Assembly (NCBI RefSeq): GCF_042186555.1
Contig: NC_133328.1
Coordinates: 336,158,539 to 336,222,538 of the forward strand
DNA length: 64,000 nucleotides
Direction of reading: 5' to 3'
Source: Aquarana catesbeiana
Lineage: Eukaryota > Chordata > Amphibia > Anura > Ranidae
This document shows positions 20,163 to 31,349 of this stretch, piece by piece. The notes under the pieces are model-generated. The model worked only from the letters and a program-made list of their open reading frames with translations. It did not search any database and was not told the DNA's origin. The position numbers were made by a program, and so were the translations under genes. The first letter of the stretch is position 1. Every line of letters begins with the position of its first letter.

Positions 20163-23141
20163 TAGGGATGAGCCGAACACCCCCCTGTTCGGTTCGCACC
20201 AGAACATGCGAACAGGAAAAAAGTTTGTTCGAACACGCGAACACCGTTAAAGTCTATGAGACACGAACATGAATAATCAAAAGTGCTAATTTTAAAGGCT
20301 AATATGCAAGTTATTGTCATAAAAAGTGTTTGGGGATCTGGGTCCTGCCCCAGGGGACATGGATCAATGCAAAAAATAGTTTTAAAAGCGGCCGTTTTTT
20401 CAGGAGCAGTGATTTTAATAATGCTTAAAGTCAAACAATAAAAGTGTAATATCCCTTTAAATTTCGTACCTGGGGGGTGTCTATAGTATGCCTGTAAAGG
20501 GGCGCATGTTTCCTGTGTTTAGAACAGTCTGACAGCAAAATGACATTTTGAAGGAAAAAACTCATTTAAAACTACCCGCGGCTATTGCATTGCCGACAAT
20601 ACACATAGAAGTTCATTGATAAAAACGGCATGGGAATCCCCCAAAGGGGGACCCCAAACCAAAATTAAAAAAAAAAAAATGACGTGGGAGTCCCCCTAAA
20701 TTCCATACCAGGCCCTTCAGGTCTGGTATGGATATTAAGGGGAACCCCGGCCAAAATTAAAAAAAAAAAATGACGTGGAGTTCCCCCTAAATTCCATACC
20801 AGAGGTCTGGTATGGATTTTAAGGGGAACCCCGCGCCAAAAAAAAAAAAAAAAAATGGCGTGGGGTCCCCCCAAAGATCCATACCAGACCCTTATCCGAG
20901 CACGCAACCTGGCAGGCCGCAGGGAAAGAGGGGGGGACGAGAGTGCGGCCCCCCCTCCTGAACCGTACCAGGCCACATGCCCTCAACATTGGGAGGGTGC
21001 TTTGGGGTAGCCCCCCAAAACACCTTGTCCCCATGTTGATGAGGACAAGGGCCTCATCCCCACAACCCTGGCCGGTGGTTGTGGGGGTCTGCGGGCGGGG
21101 GGCTTATCGGAATCTGGAAGCCCCCTTTAACAAGGGGACCCCCAGATCCCGGCCCCCCCCCTGTGTGAAATGGTAAGGGGGTACTTACCCCTACCATTTC
21201 ACTAAAAAACTGTCAAAAATGTTAAAAATGACATGAGACAGTTTTTGACAATTCCTTTATTTAAATACTTCTTCTTTCTTCTATCTTCCTTCATCTTCTG
21301 GTTCTTCTGGTTCTTCTGGCTCTTCTGGTTCTTCCTCCGGCGTTCTCGTCCAGCATCTTCTCCGGCGTCTTCTATCTTCTTCTCCTCGGGCCGCTCCGCA
21401 CCCATGGCATGGGGGGAGGCTCCCGCTCTTCTCTTCTTCTTTTCTTCTCTTCTTCTCTTCTTCTCTTCTTCATTTTTTTCTGCATGCCGCTCCGCACCCA
21501 TGCTGGCATGGAGGGAGGCTCCCGCTGTGTGACAGCGCTCCTCGTCTGACAGTTCTTAAATAACGGGGGCCGGGCCACCCGGTGACCCCGCCCCCCTCTG
21601 ACGCACGGGACATGACGGGACTTCCCTGTGGCATTCCCCGTGACGTCACAGGGAAGTCCCGTCAAGTCACCGTGCGTCAGAGGGGGGCGGGGTCACCGGG
21701 CACCCGCCCCCCGTTATTTAAGAACTGTCAGACGAGGAGCGCCGTCACACAGCGGGAGCCTCCCTCCATGCCAGCATGGGTGCGGATCGGCCCGGAGAAG
21801 AATATGAAGAAGAGAAGAAGAGAAGAAAAGAAGAAGAGAAGAGCGGGAGCCTCCCCTCATGCCATGGGTGCGGAGCGGCCCGAGGAGAAGAAGATAGAAG
21901 ATGCCGCGGAGGAGATGCTGGACGAGAACACCGGAGGAAGAACCAGAAGAGCCAGAAGAACCAGAAGAACCAGAAGATGAAGGAAGATAGAAGAAAGAAG
22001 AAGCATTTAAATAAAGGAATTGTCAAAAACTGTCTCTTGTCATTTTTAACATTTTTGACAGTTTTTTAGTGAAATGGTAGGGGTAAGTACCCCCTTACCA
22101 TTTCACACGGGGGGGGGGCCGGGATCTGGGGGTCCCCTTGTTAAAGGGGGCTTCCAGATTCCGATAAGCCCCCCGCCCGCAGACCTCCACAACCACCGGC
22201 CAGGGTTGTGGGGATGAGGCCCTTGTCCTCATCAACATGGGGACAAGGTGTTTTGGGGGGCTACCCCAAAGCACCCTCCCAATGTTGAGGGCATGTGGCC
22301 TGGTACGGTTCAGGAGGGGGGGGCCGCACTCTCGTCCCCCCCTCTTTTCCTGCGGCCTGCCAGGTTGCTTGCTCGGATAAGGGTCTGGTATGGATTTTTG
22401 GGGGGACCCCACGCCGTTTTTTTTTTTTTTTTGGCGCGGGGTTCCCCTTAAAATCCATACCAGACCTGAAGGGTCTGGTATGGAATTTAGGGGGAACCCC
22501 ACGTCATTTTTTTTTTTTAATTTTGGCCGGGGTTCCCCTTAATATCCATATCAGACCTGAAGGGCCTGGTATGGAATTTAGGGGGACTCCTACGTCATTT
22601 TTTTTTTTAATTTTGGTTCGGGGTTCCCCTTTGGGGAATACCCATGCCGTTTTTATCAATGAACTTCTATGTGTATTGTCGGCAATGCAATAGCCGCGGG
22701 TAGTTTTAAATGAGTTTTTTCCTTCAAAATGTCATTTTGCTGTCAGACTGTTCTAAACATGGGAAACATGCGCCCCTTTACAGGCGTACTATAGACACCC
22801 CCCAGCTACGAAATTTAAAGGGATATTACACTTTTATTGTTTGACTTTAAGCATTATTAAAATCACTGCTCCTGAAAAAACGGCCGTTTTTAAAACTTTT
22901 TTTTGCATTGATCCATGTCCCCTGGGGCAGGACCCGGGTCCCCAAACACTTTTTATGACAATAACTTGCATATTAGCCTTTAAAAATAGCACTTTTGATT
23001 TCTCCCATAGACTTTTAAAGGGTGTTCCGCGGCATTCGAATTTGCCGCGAACACCCCTAATTGTTCGCTGTTCAGCGAACTTGCGAACAGCCAATGTTCG
23101 AGTCGAACATGAGTTCGACTTGCACTCGAAGCTCATCCCTA
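20163..23141. mobile_element. Palindromic hAT-type element B
   Basis: TAGGGATGAG ends are flanked by the perfect 8-bp duplication ttcctaac (20155-20162 and 23142-23149). The two halves, about 1.45 kb each, are reverse complements around a centre near 21640: for example ggcaggacccgggtcc, the GGTCTGGTATGG units, the ttcttctggttcttc tract and the TTATTTAAGAACTGTC motif all reappear inverted at mirror distance. There is no transposase, so it is non-autonomous. Confidence 0.92.
21257..22015. other. Divergent TATA-to-AATAAA cassettes in element B
   Basis: The plus unit starts with TTATTTAAGAACTGTC at 21714 and reaches AATAAA at 22010; the minus unit is its mirror (21562 down to 21257). GC-rich gaggggggcggggtcacc motifs lie between. 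Each contains an ATG frame: on plus, 21768-21980 begins MPAWVRIGPEKN and is rich in Lys, Arg and Glu. The mirror frame has shifted, so protein-coding constraint is not supported; a short polyadenylated RNA is possible. Confidence 0.45.
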
Positions 23142-23359
23142 TTCCTAACTAAACAAACTTCTTTTTAAAAGACAAGTTTATTTTCTTGATAATAATTTGT
23201 TCTAAAAGACTTCTCATGTGGGACTCACCTTATTATAGATGTTTATTTAGCATATGTCAAAGCACTAAATGTACAATCCATGTGTGATAAATAACAATCT
23301 GAGTAAAGGTCTTTTGCTTTAGCTTTAGTTAATAACTGAATCTTTTATTTCTACCATCA

Positions 23360-23441
23360 GTTCATCCCTCACAGTTATTACCTTTTGTCCCACCAGCCTC
23401 TCCTTATTAGATGGTAAGCTCCCAGGAGCGGGGTCCAGTTA
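23360..23441 (+). mobile_element. Fragment of L2-like LINE 3' region
   Basis: The segment ttattaccttttgtcccacc .. gatggtaagctc resembles the region upstream of the L2-like tail at 13660-13730. It is cut off at 23441 by the Harbinger insertion. Confidence 0.5.
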
Positions 23442-24172
23442 TGCCACCTACAGACGATCGGAATTTCTAACAACAAATGTTCGATGTGAGCTTGTTGTCG
23501 GAAATTCCGACCGTGTGTATGCTCCATCGGACATTTGCTGTCGGAATTTCTGACAACAAATGTTTGAGAGCTGGTTCTCATATTTTTGACAAAAATTCTG
23601 AGCTTGTGTAAACAATTCTGACGCACAAAATTCCACGCATGCTCTGAATCAAGTACAAAACGGAAGCTCTCGGTCTGGTAAAACTAGCATTCGTAATGGA
23701 GAAAGCACATTCGTCATGCTGCAAAGTTTTTAATCTTTCAATGTAGCGCATTCTCTTCTTCTTTATAATGCTAGAATAATGAAGTAGTTTTGCTGCTGAT
23801 ATTCACACAGAGTTCTGATAATCTGATTTCTTTATTATTTCTCGTGATCTCCTGAATAATCTTTTTTTTCCCCATGTCTCCAGAATAATGTTTATAATTT
23901 TTTTTTATAGTGATCTACTTTTTTTTATCAAGATCTCCCGATTTTTTTTTTCCTAGTGATCTCCATAATCTTTTTTGTTGTTTTGTGTGTCAAGTTACCA
24001 CAACACCATTATTATTTTGTTTTTTTTACCTCAAAGAGGTTGTTTGGTGTTGGTGTCTTAATTTCACATTGTAGTTTTGAAATTTACCTGCCTACTCACA
24101 AAACAAACTGTCCTTTTTGAAGTAAAACATAGCCAAGGATTTTTATTAAAAAAAATGATACATTTATTAGGG

Positions 24173-24410
24173 GTCATAACAAACTAAAAAGGAAGGCAAC
24201 GCTGGATAAACTGTTGCAATTGGCAAAGCCTTTGTACCCCAGGGCAGACATCAATTATTTGACAGGCAAAATTGGTAGCCTAAGGAGTCCATTTAATAGG
24301 GAGTACAATACGGTCCAGGACTATGAGAGATCGGGAGCTGTAGCAGATGACATATATATGATCTGAGGCTGTGGTCTTACAACAGCCTGCATCTTTTGGC
24401 AGACCAGACC
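24173..24410 (+). pseudogene. MADF-domain protein fragment (Harbinger-associated)
   Basis: MADF domains are Myb/SANT-like DNA-binding modules. The plus frame reads NKLKRKATLDKLLQLAKPL, ADINYLTGKIGSLRSPFNRE and ERSGAVADDIYM, and after a frameshift LWSYNSLHLLADQTEPRP. It aligns along its length with the minus-strand MADF gene at 32100-32449 (NKLKRKAALDQLLELVKPV; GGLRSTYNKERKKVQD; LWYYNRLQFLSDQT). The N-terminal third is absent and a stop follows DDIYMI, so it is dead. Confidence 0.82.
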
Positions 24411-24419
24411 GAACCCAGG

Positions 24420-24620
24420 CCATGGAGGAAGAGTATGGTCCAACTCACATACATGACTCTTTTTTGTGAGTTCGCCCATCACCCCATTATTTAGGACCTG
24501 AAATATGAGCTCTTCACTGATGAGGCATTGGCCCACCTCCATTTCCTGCATCTTACTGGCCATCATATAGGCAAAGGCCTCTTGAATGTAATAAAAAGCA
24601 GTACAGCGTAGAGAGAACAT
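24420..24620 (-). pseudogene. Possible C-terminal part of a MADF/BESS-like protein, inverted
   Basis: The minus frame beginning MFSLRCTAFYYIQEAFAYMM and continuing KMQEMEVGQCLISEELIFQV then LNNGVMGELTKK looks like the helical C-terminal tail of Harbinger-associated MADF proteins. It lies tail-to-tail with the plus-strand MADF piece, so an inversion inside the old element is likely. The assignment is by eye and moderate at best. Confidence 0.4.
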
Positions 24621-24660
24621 ACTACTAAAAAATAAAAATAAAATAAAAATAAAACAGATA

Positions 24661-25293
24661 AATAGTCCATTTTCTTCATAAAAAGGAAAACATTGATGAA
24701 TTCAGCAGAGAAGCCAGCATGTGCCCAGTGAAGTAGGTGATCTAAGGTTCCGGTATGGTGACTTAAGTGACAACCTCCACCACTGATAGAAATGGCCGCT
24801 CACCTCAAATAATGGACCCCTGACTGTATCAGTCAGGTGAAACACAGTGGTCCCTTTAAGGGGTTATGTAAGGAGAATCAATAGGATCAAATACTGGTAG
24901 CGGGAATCAAGCTTGCTATGTCTCAGGCATATTGTCATCAGCTTCCAGATTAGTACATGATACAAAAGCAACAAAACCTAGTGCTCTCTGAATAATAAAC
25001 ACTATTTATATAAAATAGTAAAAACAGTACACTCACAAATAATGCACTGAATCCCAGTGCTAAGGATGGATATCAAAGATACACATAGGGGGTCATTTAC
25101 TATAGCGCCAAAAAATGATCCTGCAGTACCGAAAAATAACTCTCAAAAAGGGCCAGAAAGACTTCAACTCTCAGAAAGTCAACGCTAATGCAAATGGAAA
25201 GCAGTGCTATTGTGGCAATAATGCCTGTCAGATCACATATGCTGGAATAGTGGAAGTCAATGGGGATCGAACCTGCAAAATCCAAAGTTCTCA
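24661..25293. other. Unassigned repeat debris
   Basis: No gene. The stretch gggggtcatttactatagcg near 25087 looks like the end of an unclassified element, but no partner end was found. Confidence 0.35.
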
Positions 25294-28200
25294 CTGAAGG
25301 CTTATATGCAAAAGTGTTTGGAGTGTTTGGAGACCCGGGTCCTGCCCCAGGGGACATGGATCAATGCAAAAAAAAGTTTTAAAAATGGCCTTTTTTTCGG
25401 GAGCAGTGATTTTAATAATGCTTAAAGTCAAACAATAAAAGTGTAATATTCCTTTAAATTTTGTACCTGGGGGGGTGTCTATAGTATGCCTGTAAAGGGG
25501 CGCATGTTTCCCGTGTTTAGAACAGTCTGACAGCAAAAATACATTTCAAAGGACAAAAAGTCATTTAAAACTACCCGCGGCTATTAATGAATTGCCGGTC
25601 CGACAATACACATAAAAGTTCACTGATAAAAACTGCATGGGATTTCCCCACAGGTGAACCCCCAAACCAAAATAAAAAAAACTGGCTTGGGGGTCCCCCT
25701 AAATTCCATACCAGGCCCTTCAGGTCTGGTATGGATATTAAGGGGAACCCCGTGCCAAAATTAAAAAAAAAATGACATAGGGGGTTTTAAGGGGAACCCC
25801 GCGCCAAAATTAAAAAAAAAATTGGTGTGGGGTCCCCCCAAAAATCCATACCAGACCCTTATCCGAGCACGCAACCTGGCAGGCCGCAGGAAAAGAGGGG
25901 GGGATGAGAGAGCGCCCCCCTGAACCGTACCAGGCCACATGCCCTCAACATTGGGAGGGTGCTTTGGGATAGCCCACCAAAGCACCTTGTACCCATGCTG
26001 ATGAGGACAAGGGCCTCATCCCCACAACCCTTGGCCGGTGGTTGTGGGTAGGGATGAGCCGAACATCCCCCTGTTCGGTTCGCACCAGAACATGCGAACA
26101 GGAAAGAAGTTTGTTCGAACATGCGAACACCTTTAAAATCTATGGGACACGAACATGAATAATCAAAAGTGCTAATTCTAAAGGCTTATGTGCAAGTTAT
26201 TGTCATAAAAAGTGTTTGGGGACCTGGGTCCTGCCCTAGGGGACATGGATCAATGCAAAAAAAAGTTTTAAAAACGGCCGTTTTTTCAGGAGCAGTGATT
26301 TTAATAATGCTTAAAGTCAAACAATAAAAGTGTAATATCCCTTTAAATTTCATAGCTGGGGGGTGTCTATAGTATGCCTGTAAAGGGGCGCATGTTTCCC
26401 ATGTTTAGAACAGTCTGACAGCAAAATGACATTTCAAAGGAAAAAAGTCATTTAAAACTCATTTAAAGTCATTTAAAATGGCATGGGAATTCCCCACAGG
26501 GGGACCCCGAACCAAAATTAAAAAAAAAAATGACATGGGGGTCCCCCTAAATTCCATACCAGGCCCTTCAGGTCTGGTATGGATATTAAGGGGAACCCCG
26601 GCCAAAATAAAAAAAAAATGACATGGGGGTCCCCCTAAATTCCATACCAGACCCTTCAGGTCTGGTATGGATTTTAAGGGGAACCCCGCGCCAAAATAAA
26701 AAAAACGGCGTGGGGTCCCCCCAAAAATCCATACCAGACCCTTATCCGAGCATGCAACCTGGCAGGCCGCAGGAAAAGAGGGGGGACGAGAGAGCGCCCC
26801 CCCCCTGAACCGTACCAGGCCACATGCCCTCAACATTGGGAGAGTGCTTTGGGGTAGCCCCCAAAACACCTTGTCCCCATGTTGATGAGGACAAGGGCCT
26901 CATCCCCACAACCCTGGCCGGTGGTTGTGGGGTCTGCAGGCAGGGGGCTTATCGGAATCTGGAAGCCCCCTTTAACAAGGGGACCCCCAGATCCCAGCCC
27001 CCCTATGTGAAATGGTAAGGGGGTACAAAATTACCCTTACCATTTCACTAAAAAACTGTCAAAAATGTTAAAAATGACAAGAGACAGTTTTTGACAATTC
27101 CTTTATTTAAATGCTTCTTCTTTCTTCTATCTTCCTTCATCTTCTTCTTCTTCTTCTGGTTCTTCTGGCTCTTCTGGTTCTTCCTCCGGCACTCTCATCC
27201 AGCATCTCCTCCACGGCATCTTCTATCTTCTTCTCCTCGGGCCGCTCCGCACCCATGGCATGGGGGGAGGCTCCCGCTCTTCTCTTCATCTTCTTCTCTT
27301 CTTCATCTTCTTCTTCTCTTCTTCTCTTCTTCATTTTATTCTCCGGGCCGCTCCACACCCATGCTGGCATAGAGGGAGGCTCCCGCTGTGTGACGCGTCT
27401 CCTCTTCTGACGGTTCTTAAATAATGGGGGGCGGGGCCACCCAGTGGCCCTGTCCCCCTCTGACGCACGGTGACTTGACGGGACTTCCCTGTGACATCAC
27501 GGGGAATGCAACAGGGAAGTCCCGTCATGTCCCGTGCGTCAGAGGGGGGTGGGGTCACCAGGTGGCCCCGCCCCCCGTGATGTAAGAACCGTCAGAAGAG
27601 GAGACACGTCACACAGCGGGAGCCTCCCACCATGCGAGCATGGATGCAGAGCCGCCCGGAGAAGAAGATGAAGAAGAGAAGAAGAGAAGAAGAGAAAAAG
27701 AGAAGAAGATGAAGAGAAGAGTGGGAGCCTCCCCCCATGCCATGGGTGCGGAGCGGCCCGAGGAGAAGAAGATAGAAGACGCCGCGGAGGAGATGCTGGA
27801 CGAGAACGTCGGAGGAAGAACCAGAAGAGCCAGAAGAACCAGAAGAAGAAGAAGATGAAGGAAGATAGAAGAAAGAAGAAGCATTTAAATAAAGGAATTG
27901 TCAAAAACTGTCTCTTGTCATTTTTAACATTGTTGACAGTTTTTTTGTGAAATGGTAGGGGTACTTTTGTACCCCCTTACCATTTCACACAGGGCGGGAT
28001 CTGGGGGTCCCCTTGTTAAAGGGGGCTTCCAGATTCTGATAAGCCCCCTGACCGCAGACCCCCACAACCACCGGCCAGGGTTGTGGGGATGAGGCCCTTG
28101 TCCCCATCAACATGGGGACAAGATGTTTTGGGGGGCCACCCCAAAGCACCCTCCCAATGTTGAGGGCATGTGGCCTGGTACGGTTCAGTAGGGGGGGCGC

Positions 28201-30216
28201 TCTCTCATCCCCCCCTTTTCCTGTGGCCTGCCAGGTTGCGTGCTCGGATAAGGGTCTGGTATAGATTTTTGGGGGGACCTCACGCTGTTTTTTTTTTTAA
28301 TTTTGGCGTTGGGTTCCCATTAAAATCCATACCAGACCTGAAGGGCCTGGTATGGAATTTAGGGGGACCCCCATGTCTTTTTTTTTCTTTAAATTTTGGT
28401 TTGGGGTTCCCCTGTGGGGAATTCCCATGCCGTTTTTATCAATGAACTTCTATGTGTATTGTTGCACTGGCAATGCAATAGCTGCGAGTAGTTTTAAATG
28501 ACGTTTTTCCTTTGAAATGTCATTTTGCTGTCAGACTGTTCTAAACACGGGAAACATGCGCCCCTTTACAGGCATACTATAGACACCCCCCAGCTATGAA
28601 ATTTAAAGGGATATTACACTTTTATTGTTTGACTTTAAGCATTATTAAAATCACTGCTCCTGAAAAAACGGCCGTTTTTAAAACTTTTTTTTGCATTGAT
28701 CCATGTCCCCTGGGGCAGGACCCAGGTCCCCAAACACTTTTTATGACAATAACTTGCATATAAGCCTTTAAAATTAGCACTTTTGATTTCTCCCATAGAC
28801 TTTCAAAGGGTGTTCTGTGGTATTTGAAATTGCCGCGAACACCCCAAATTGTTCGCTGTTCAGCGAACTTGCGAACAGCCAATGTTCGAGTCGAACATGA
28901 GTTTGATTCGAACTCTAAGCTCATCCCTAGTTGTGGGGGTCTGCGGGCGGGGGGCTTATCGGAATCTGGAAGCCCCCTTCAACAAGGGGACCCCCAGATC
29001 CTGGCCCCCCCTATGTGAAATGGTAAGGGGGTAAAAAAGTACCCCTACAATTTCACAAAAAAACTGTCAAAAATGTTAAAAATGACAAGAGACAGTTTTT
29101 GACAATTCCTTTATTTAAATGCTTCTTTCTTCTATCTTCTTTCTTCTATCTTCCTTTGGTTTCTTCCTCCATCTTCTTCTTCCTCCGATCCTCTGCTTCT
29201 TTCTCCGGTGTTCTCGTCTGGCATCTCCCTCCGCGGCATCTTCTTTTCTGCATATTCTTCTCTTCATCTTCATTTCAGGCCGCTCCACATCCATGATTAG
29301 ATGGGAGGCACCCGCTGTATGATGCTTCTCTCTTCATCTTTTTCTCTTCATCTTTTTCTCTTCATCTTCTTGTCTTCATCTTCTTTTCGGGCCGCTCCAC
29401 ATCCATGATTGGATGGGAGGCTCCCACTGTGTGATGCTTCTCGTCATCTGACTGTTCTTAAATAACGGAGGGCGGGGCCACCCAGTGACTCCGCCCCCCT
29501 CTGACGCATGGGGACTTGACGGGGACTTCCCTGTGGCATTCCCCATGACGTCAGAGGGGGGCGGGTAACCTGAAGGGTCTGGTATGAATTTTGAGGGGGA
29601 CCCCTACGTCATTTTTTTAAAAATTTTGGTGCGGGGTTCCCCTTAATATCTATATCAGACCTGAAGGGCCTGGTATGGAATTTAGGGGGACCCCCACGCC
29701 AGTTTTTTTTTTTAATTTTGGTTCGGGGTTCCCCTGTGGGGAAATCCCATGCAGTTTTTATCAATGAACTTTTATGTGTATTGTCGGACCTGCAATTCAT
29801 TAAAAGCCGCGAGTAGTTTTAAATGACCTTTTTCCTTTGAAATGTCATTTTGCTGTCAGACTGTTCTAAACATGGGAAACATGCACCCCTTTACAGGCAT
29901 ACTACAGACACCCCCATGTATGAAATTTAAAGGAATATTGCACTTTTATTGTTTGACTTTAAGCATTATTAAAATCACTGCTCCCGAAAAAATGGCCGTT
30001 TTTAAAACTTTTTTTTTCTTTGATACATGTGCCCTGGGGCACACCCAAACCCTTTTTAGGACAATACCTTGCAAATTAGCCTATAAAATGAGCACTTTTG
30101 ATTTCAAACGTTCAAGTCCCATAGACTTCAATGAGGTTCTAACGTTCGTGCGAAGTTTTGGTCTGTTCGCAAGTTCTGGTGCAAACCGAACCGGGGGGTG
30201 TTCGGCTCATCCCTAT
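25294..30216. mobile_element. Palindromic hAT-type element D (left end missing), host of element C
   Basis: 25294-26040 plus 28938-30216 form one element once C is removed: the sequence runs from the agtgtttggagacc block through GTCTGGTATGG units to a divergent centre near 29530 and back. The right end GTTCGGCTCATCCCTA is intact at 30216. The left end is truncated at 25294. After the centre, most of the right cassette is deleted: gggggcgggt jumps straight to cctgaagggtctgg at 29571. Confidence 0.8.
26049..28929. mobile_element. Palindromic hAT-type element C, nested in D
   Basis: Ends TAGGGATGAG/CTCATCCCTA with the perfect 8-bp duplication gttgtggg (26041-26048, 28930-28937). Its centre is near 27505 and the mirror arms match those of element B in order. 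The minus-strand cassette keeps gacggttcttaaataa, while the plus-strand TATA-like motif has decayed (tgatgtaagaaccgtc). The insertion point lies in D's ggttgtgggg segment. Confidence 0.92.
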
Positions 30217-30800
30217 GTAGGTGCAACTTTGCAGGGTACACATTACAATAACTGGAAATACTTCAAGAGCCTACACAAGCACCTGGCTTCAGGTAGCTAT
30301 ACTGTAGGTGCAACTGTGCAGGGTACACAGTACAGTAGCTGGAAATACATCAAGAGCCTACACAAGCACCTGGCTTCAGGTAGCTATACTGTAGGTGCAA
30401 CTGTGCAGGGTACACAGTACAGTAACTGGAAATACATCAAGAGCCTACACAAGCACCTGGCTTCAGGTAGCTATACTGTAGGTGCAACTGTGCAGGGTAC
30501 ACAGTACAGTAACTGGAAATACGTCAAGAGCCCACACAAGCACCTGGCTTCAGGTAGCTATACTGTAGGTACAACTCTGCAGGGTACACAGTACAGTAAC
30601 TGGAAATACGTCAAGAGCCCACATGTGCACCTGGCTTCAGGTAGCTATACTGTAGGTGCAGCTATGCAGGGTACACAGTACAGTAACTGGAACTACTTCA
30701 AGAGCCTACACAAGCACCTGGCTTCAGGTAGCTGTACTGTAGGTGCAGCTGTGCAGGGTACACAGTACAGTAACTGGAAATACTGTAAAAACACCTGCCT
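30217..30800 (+). repeat. 87-bp tandem repeat
   Basis: Units begin gtaggtgcaac at 30217, 30304, 30391, 30478, 30565, 30652 and 30739, about 6.7 copies. 87 is 29 codons, so a frame stays open across all units (29842-30936). The differences between the first two units are all amino-acid changing, which argues against selection on a protein. Confidence 0.95.
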
Positions 30801-30852
30801 GCCTGTCAGTATATTAGGAAGAGAAGAACAGGATCTCGCTAAACTTAATACA

Positions 30853-30858
<6 letters not shown>

Positions 30859-30897
<39 letters not shown>
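30859..30897. repeat. (TG)n(TA)n microsatellite
   Basis: A short TG run followed by about 18 TA dinucleotides. Confidence 0.95.
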
Positions 30898-30899
<2 letters not shown>

Positions 30900-31349
30900 A
30901 CACCTGGGATGCATATATATACACAATACACTGTAAGTGCAGCTAACTGACTCGACCTGCCTACTCTATCTAACTTAAATCAAATGACACTGTCTCTCTG
31001 TCTATCTATCTCTCTCTCAACGCCGGAACAGACTACACAGGGCCACCATGCAGGCGGCCTTATATAGTGTGGGGCATGTACTAAACCCCCTGAGCCATAA
31101 CTGGACAAAGCCACCCTGACTTTGGCCAATTATGGCTCTCTGTACAGACAGCGCTGTGATTGGCCAAGCATGCGAGTCATAGTGCATGCTTAGCCAATCA
31201 TCAGCCAGCAATGCCACAGTGAATTATGGGCCATGACACGCCACTCGAATTTGTCGCGAGCGGCCCATAACGTTCGCAATTCAGCGAACGACCGAACACA
31301 CGATGTTCAAGTCGAACATGCGTTCCACTCGAACACGAAGCTCATCCCT

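Larger units (their letters stand above)
23442..24660 (+). mobile_element. Harbinger-type element remnant with MADF coding pieces
   Basis: The left end TGCCACCTACAGACGATCGG follows TTA and is a diverged form of the Harbinger terminus at 13170 and 36917, with the same tcggaatttc/ggaaattccga internal motifs. A degenerate array of tctcc-gaataat-T-rich units lies at 23850-23970. MADF-domain coding sequence follows at 24173. The right end was not found. Confidence 0.6.
30217..31349. mobile_element. Right part of a further TAGGGATGAG-end element (E)
   Basis: The right end CACGAAGCTCATCCCTA is at 31349, preceded by ttcgaac/gttcgc-rich subterminal sequence shared with the ends of B and C. The interior differs: 87-bp tandem repeats, a (TA)n run and a 17-bp hairpin (31157-31173 with 31184-31200) that puts an ATTGG/CCAAT motif in both arms. 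Its left end is missing, probably lost together with the left end of D. Confidence 0.6.

Noticed and set aside
21202..22069. Lys/Arg/Glu-rich proteins in the palindromic elements
   Set aside because: The purine-rich tracts give open frames in several registers, and the frame is not the same in the two arms or between elements, so no protein is claimed.
29842..30936. 364-residue open frame
   Set aside because: It is made of 87-bp tandem repeats joined to transposon-end sequence; unit differences change amino acids and no domain is present.
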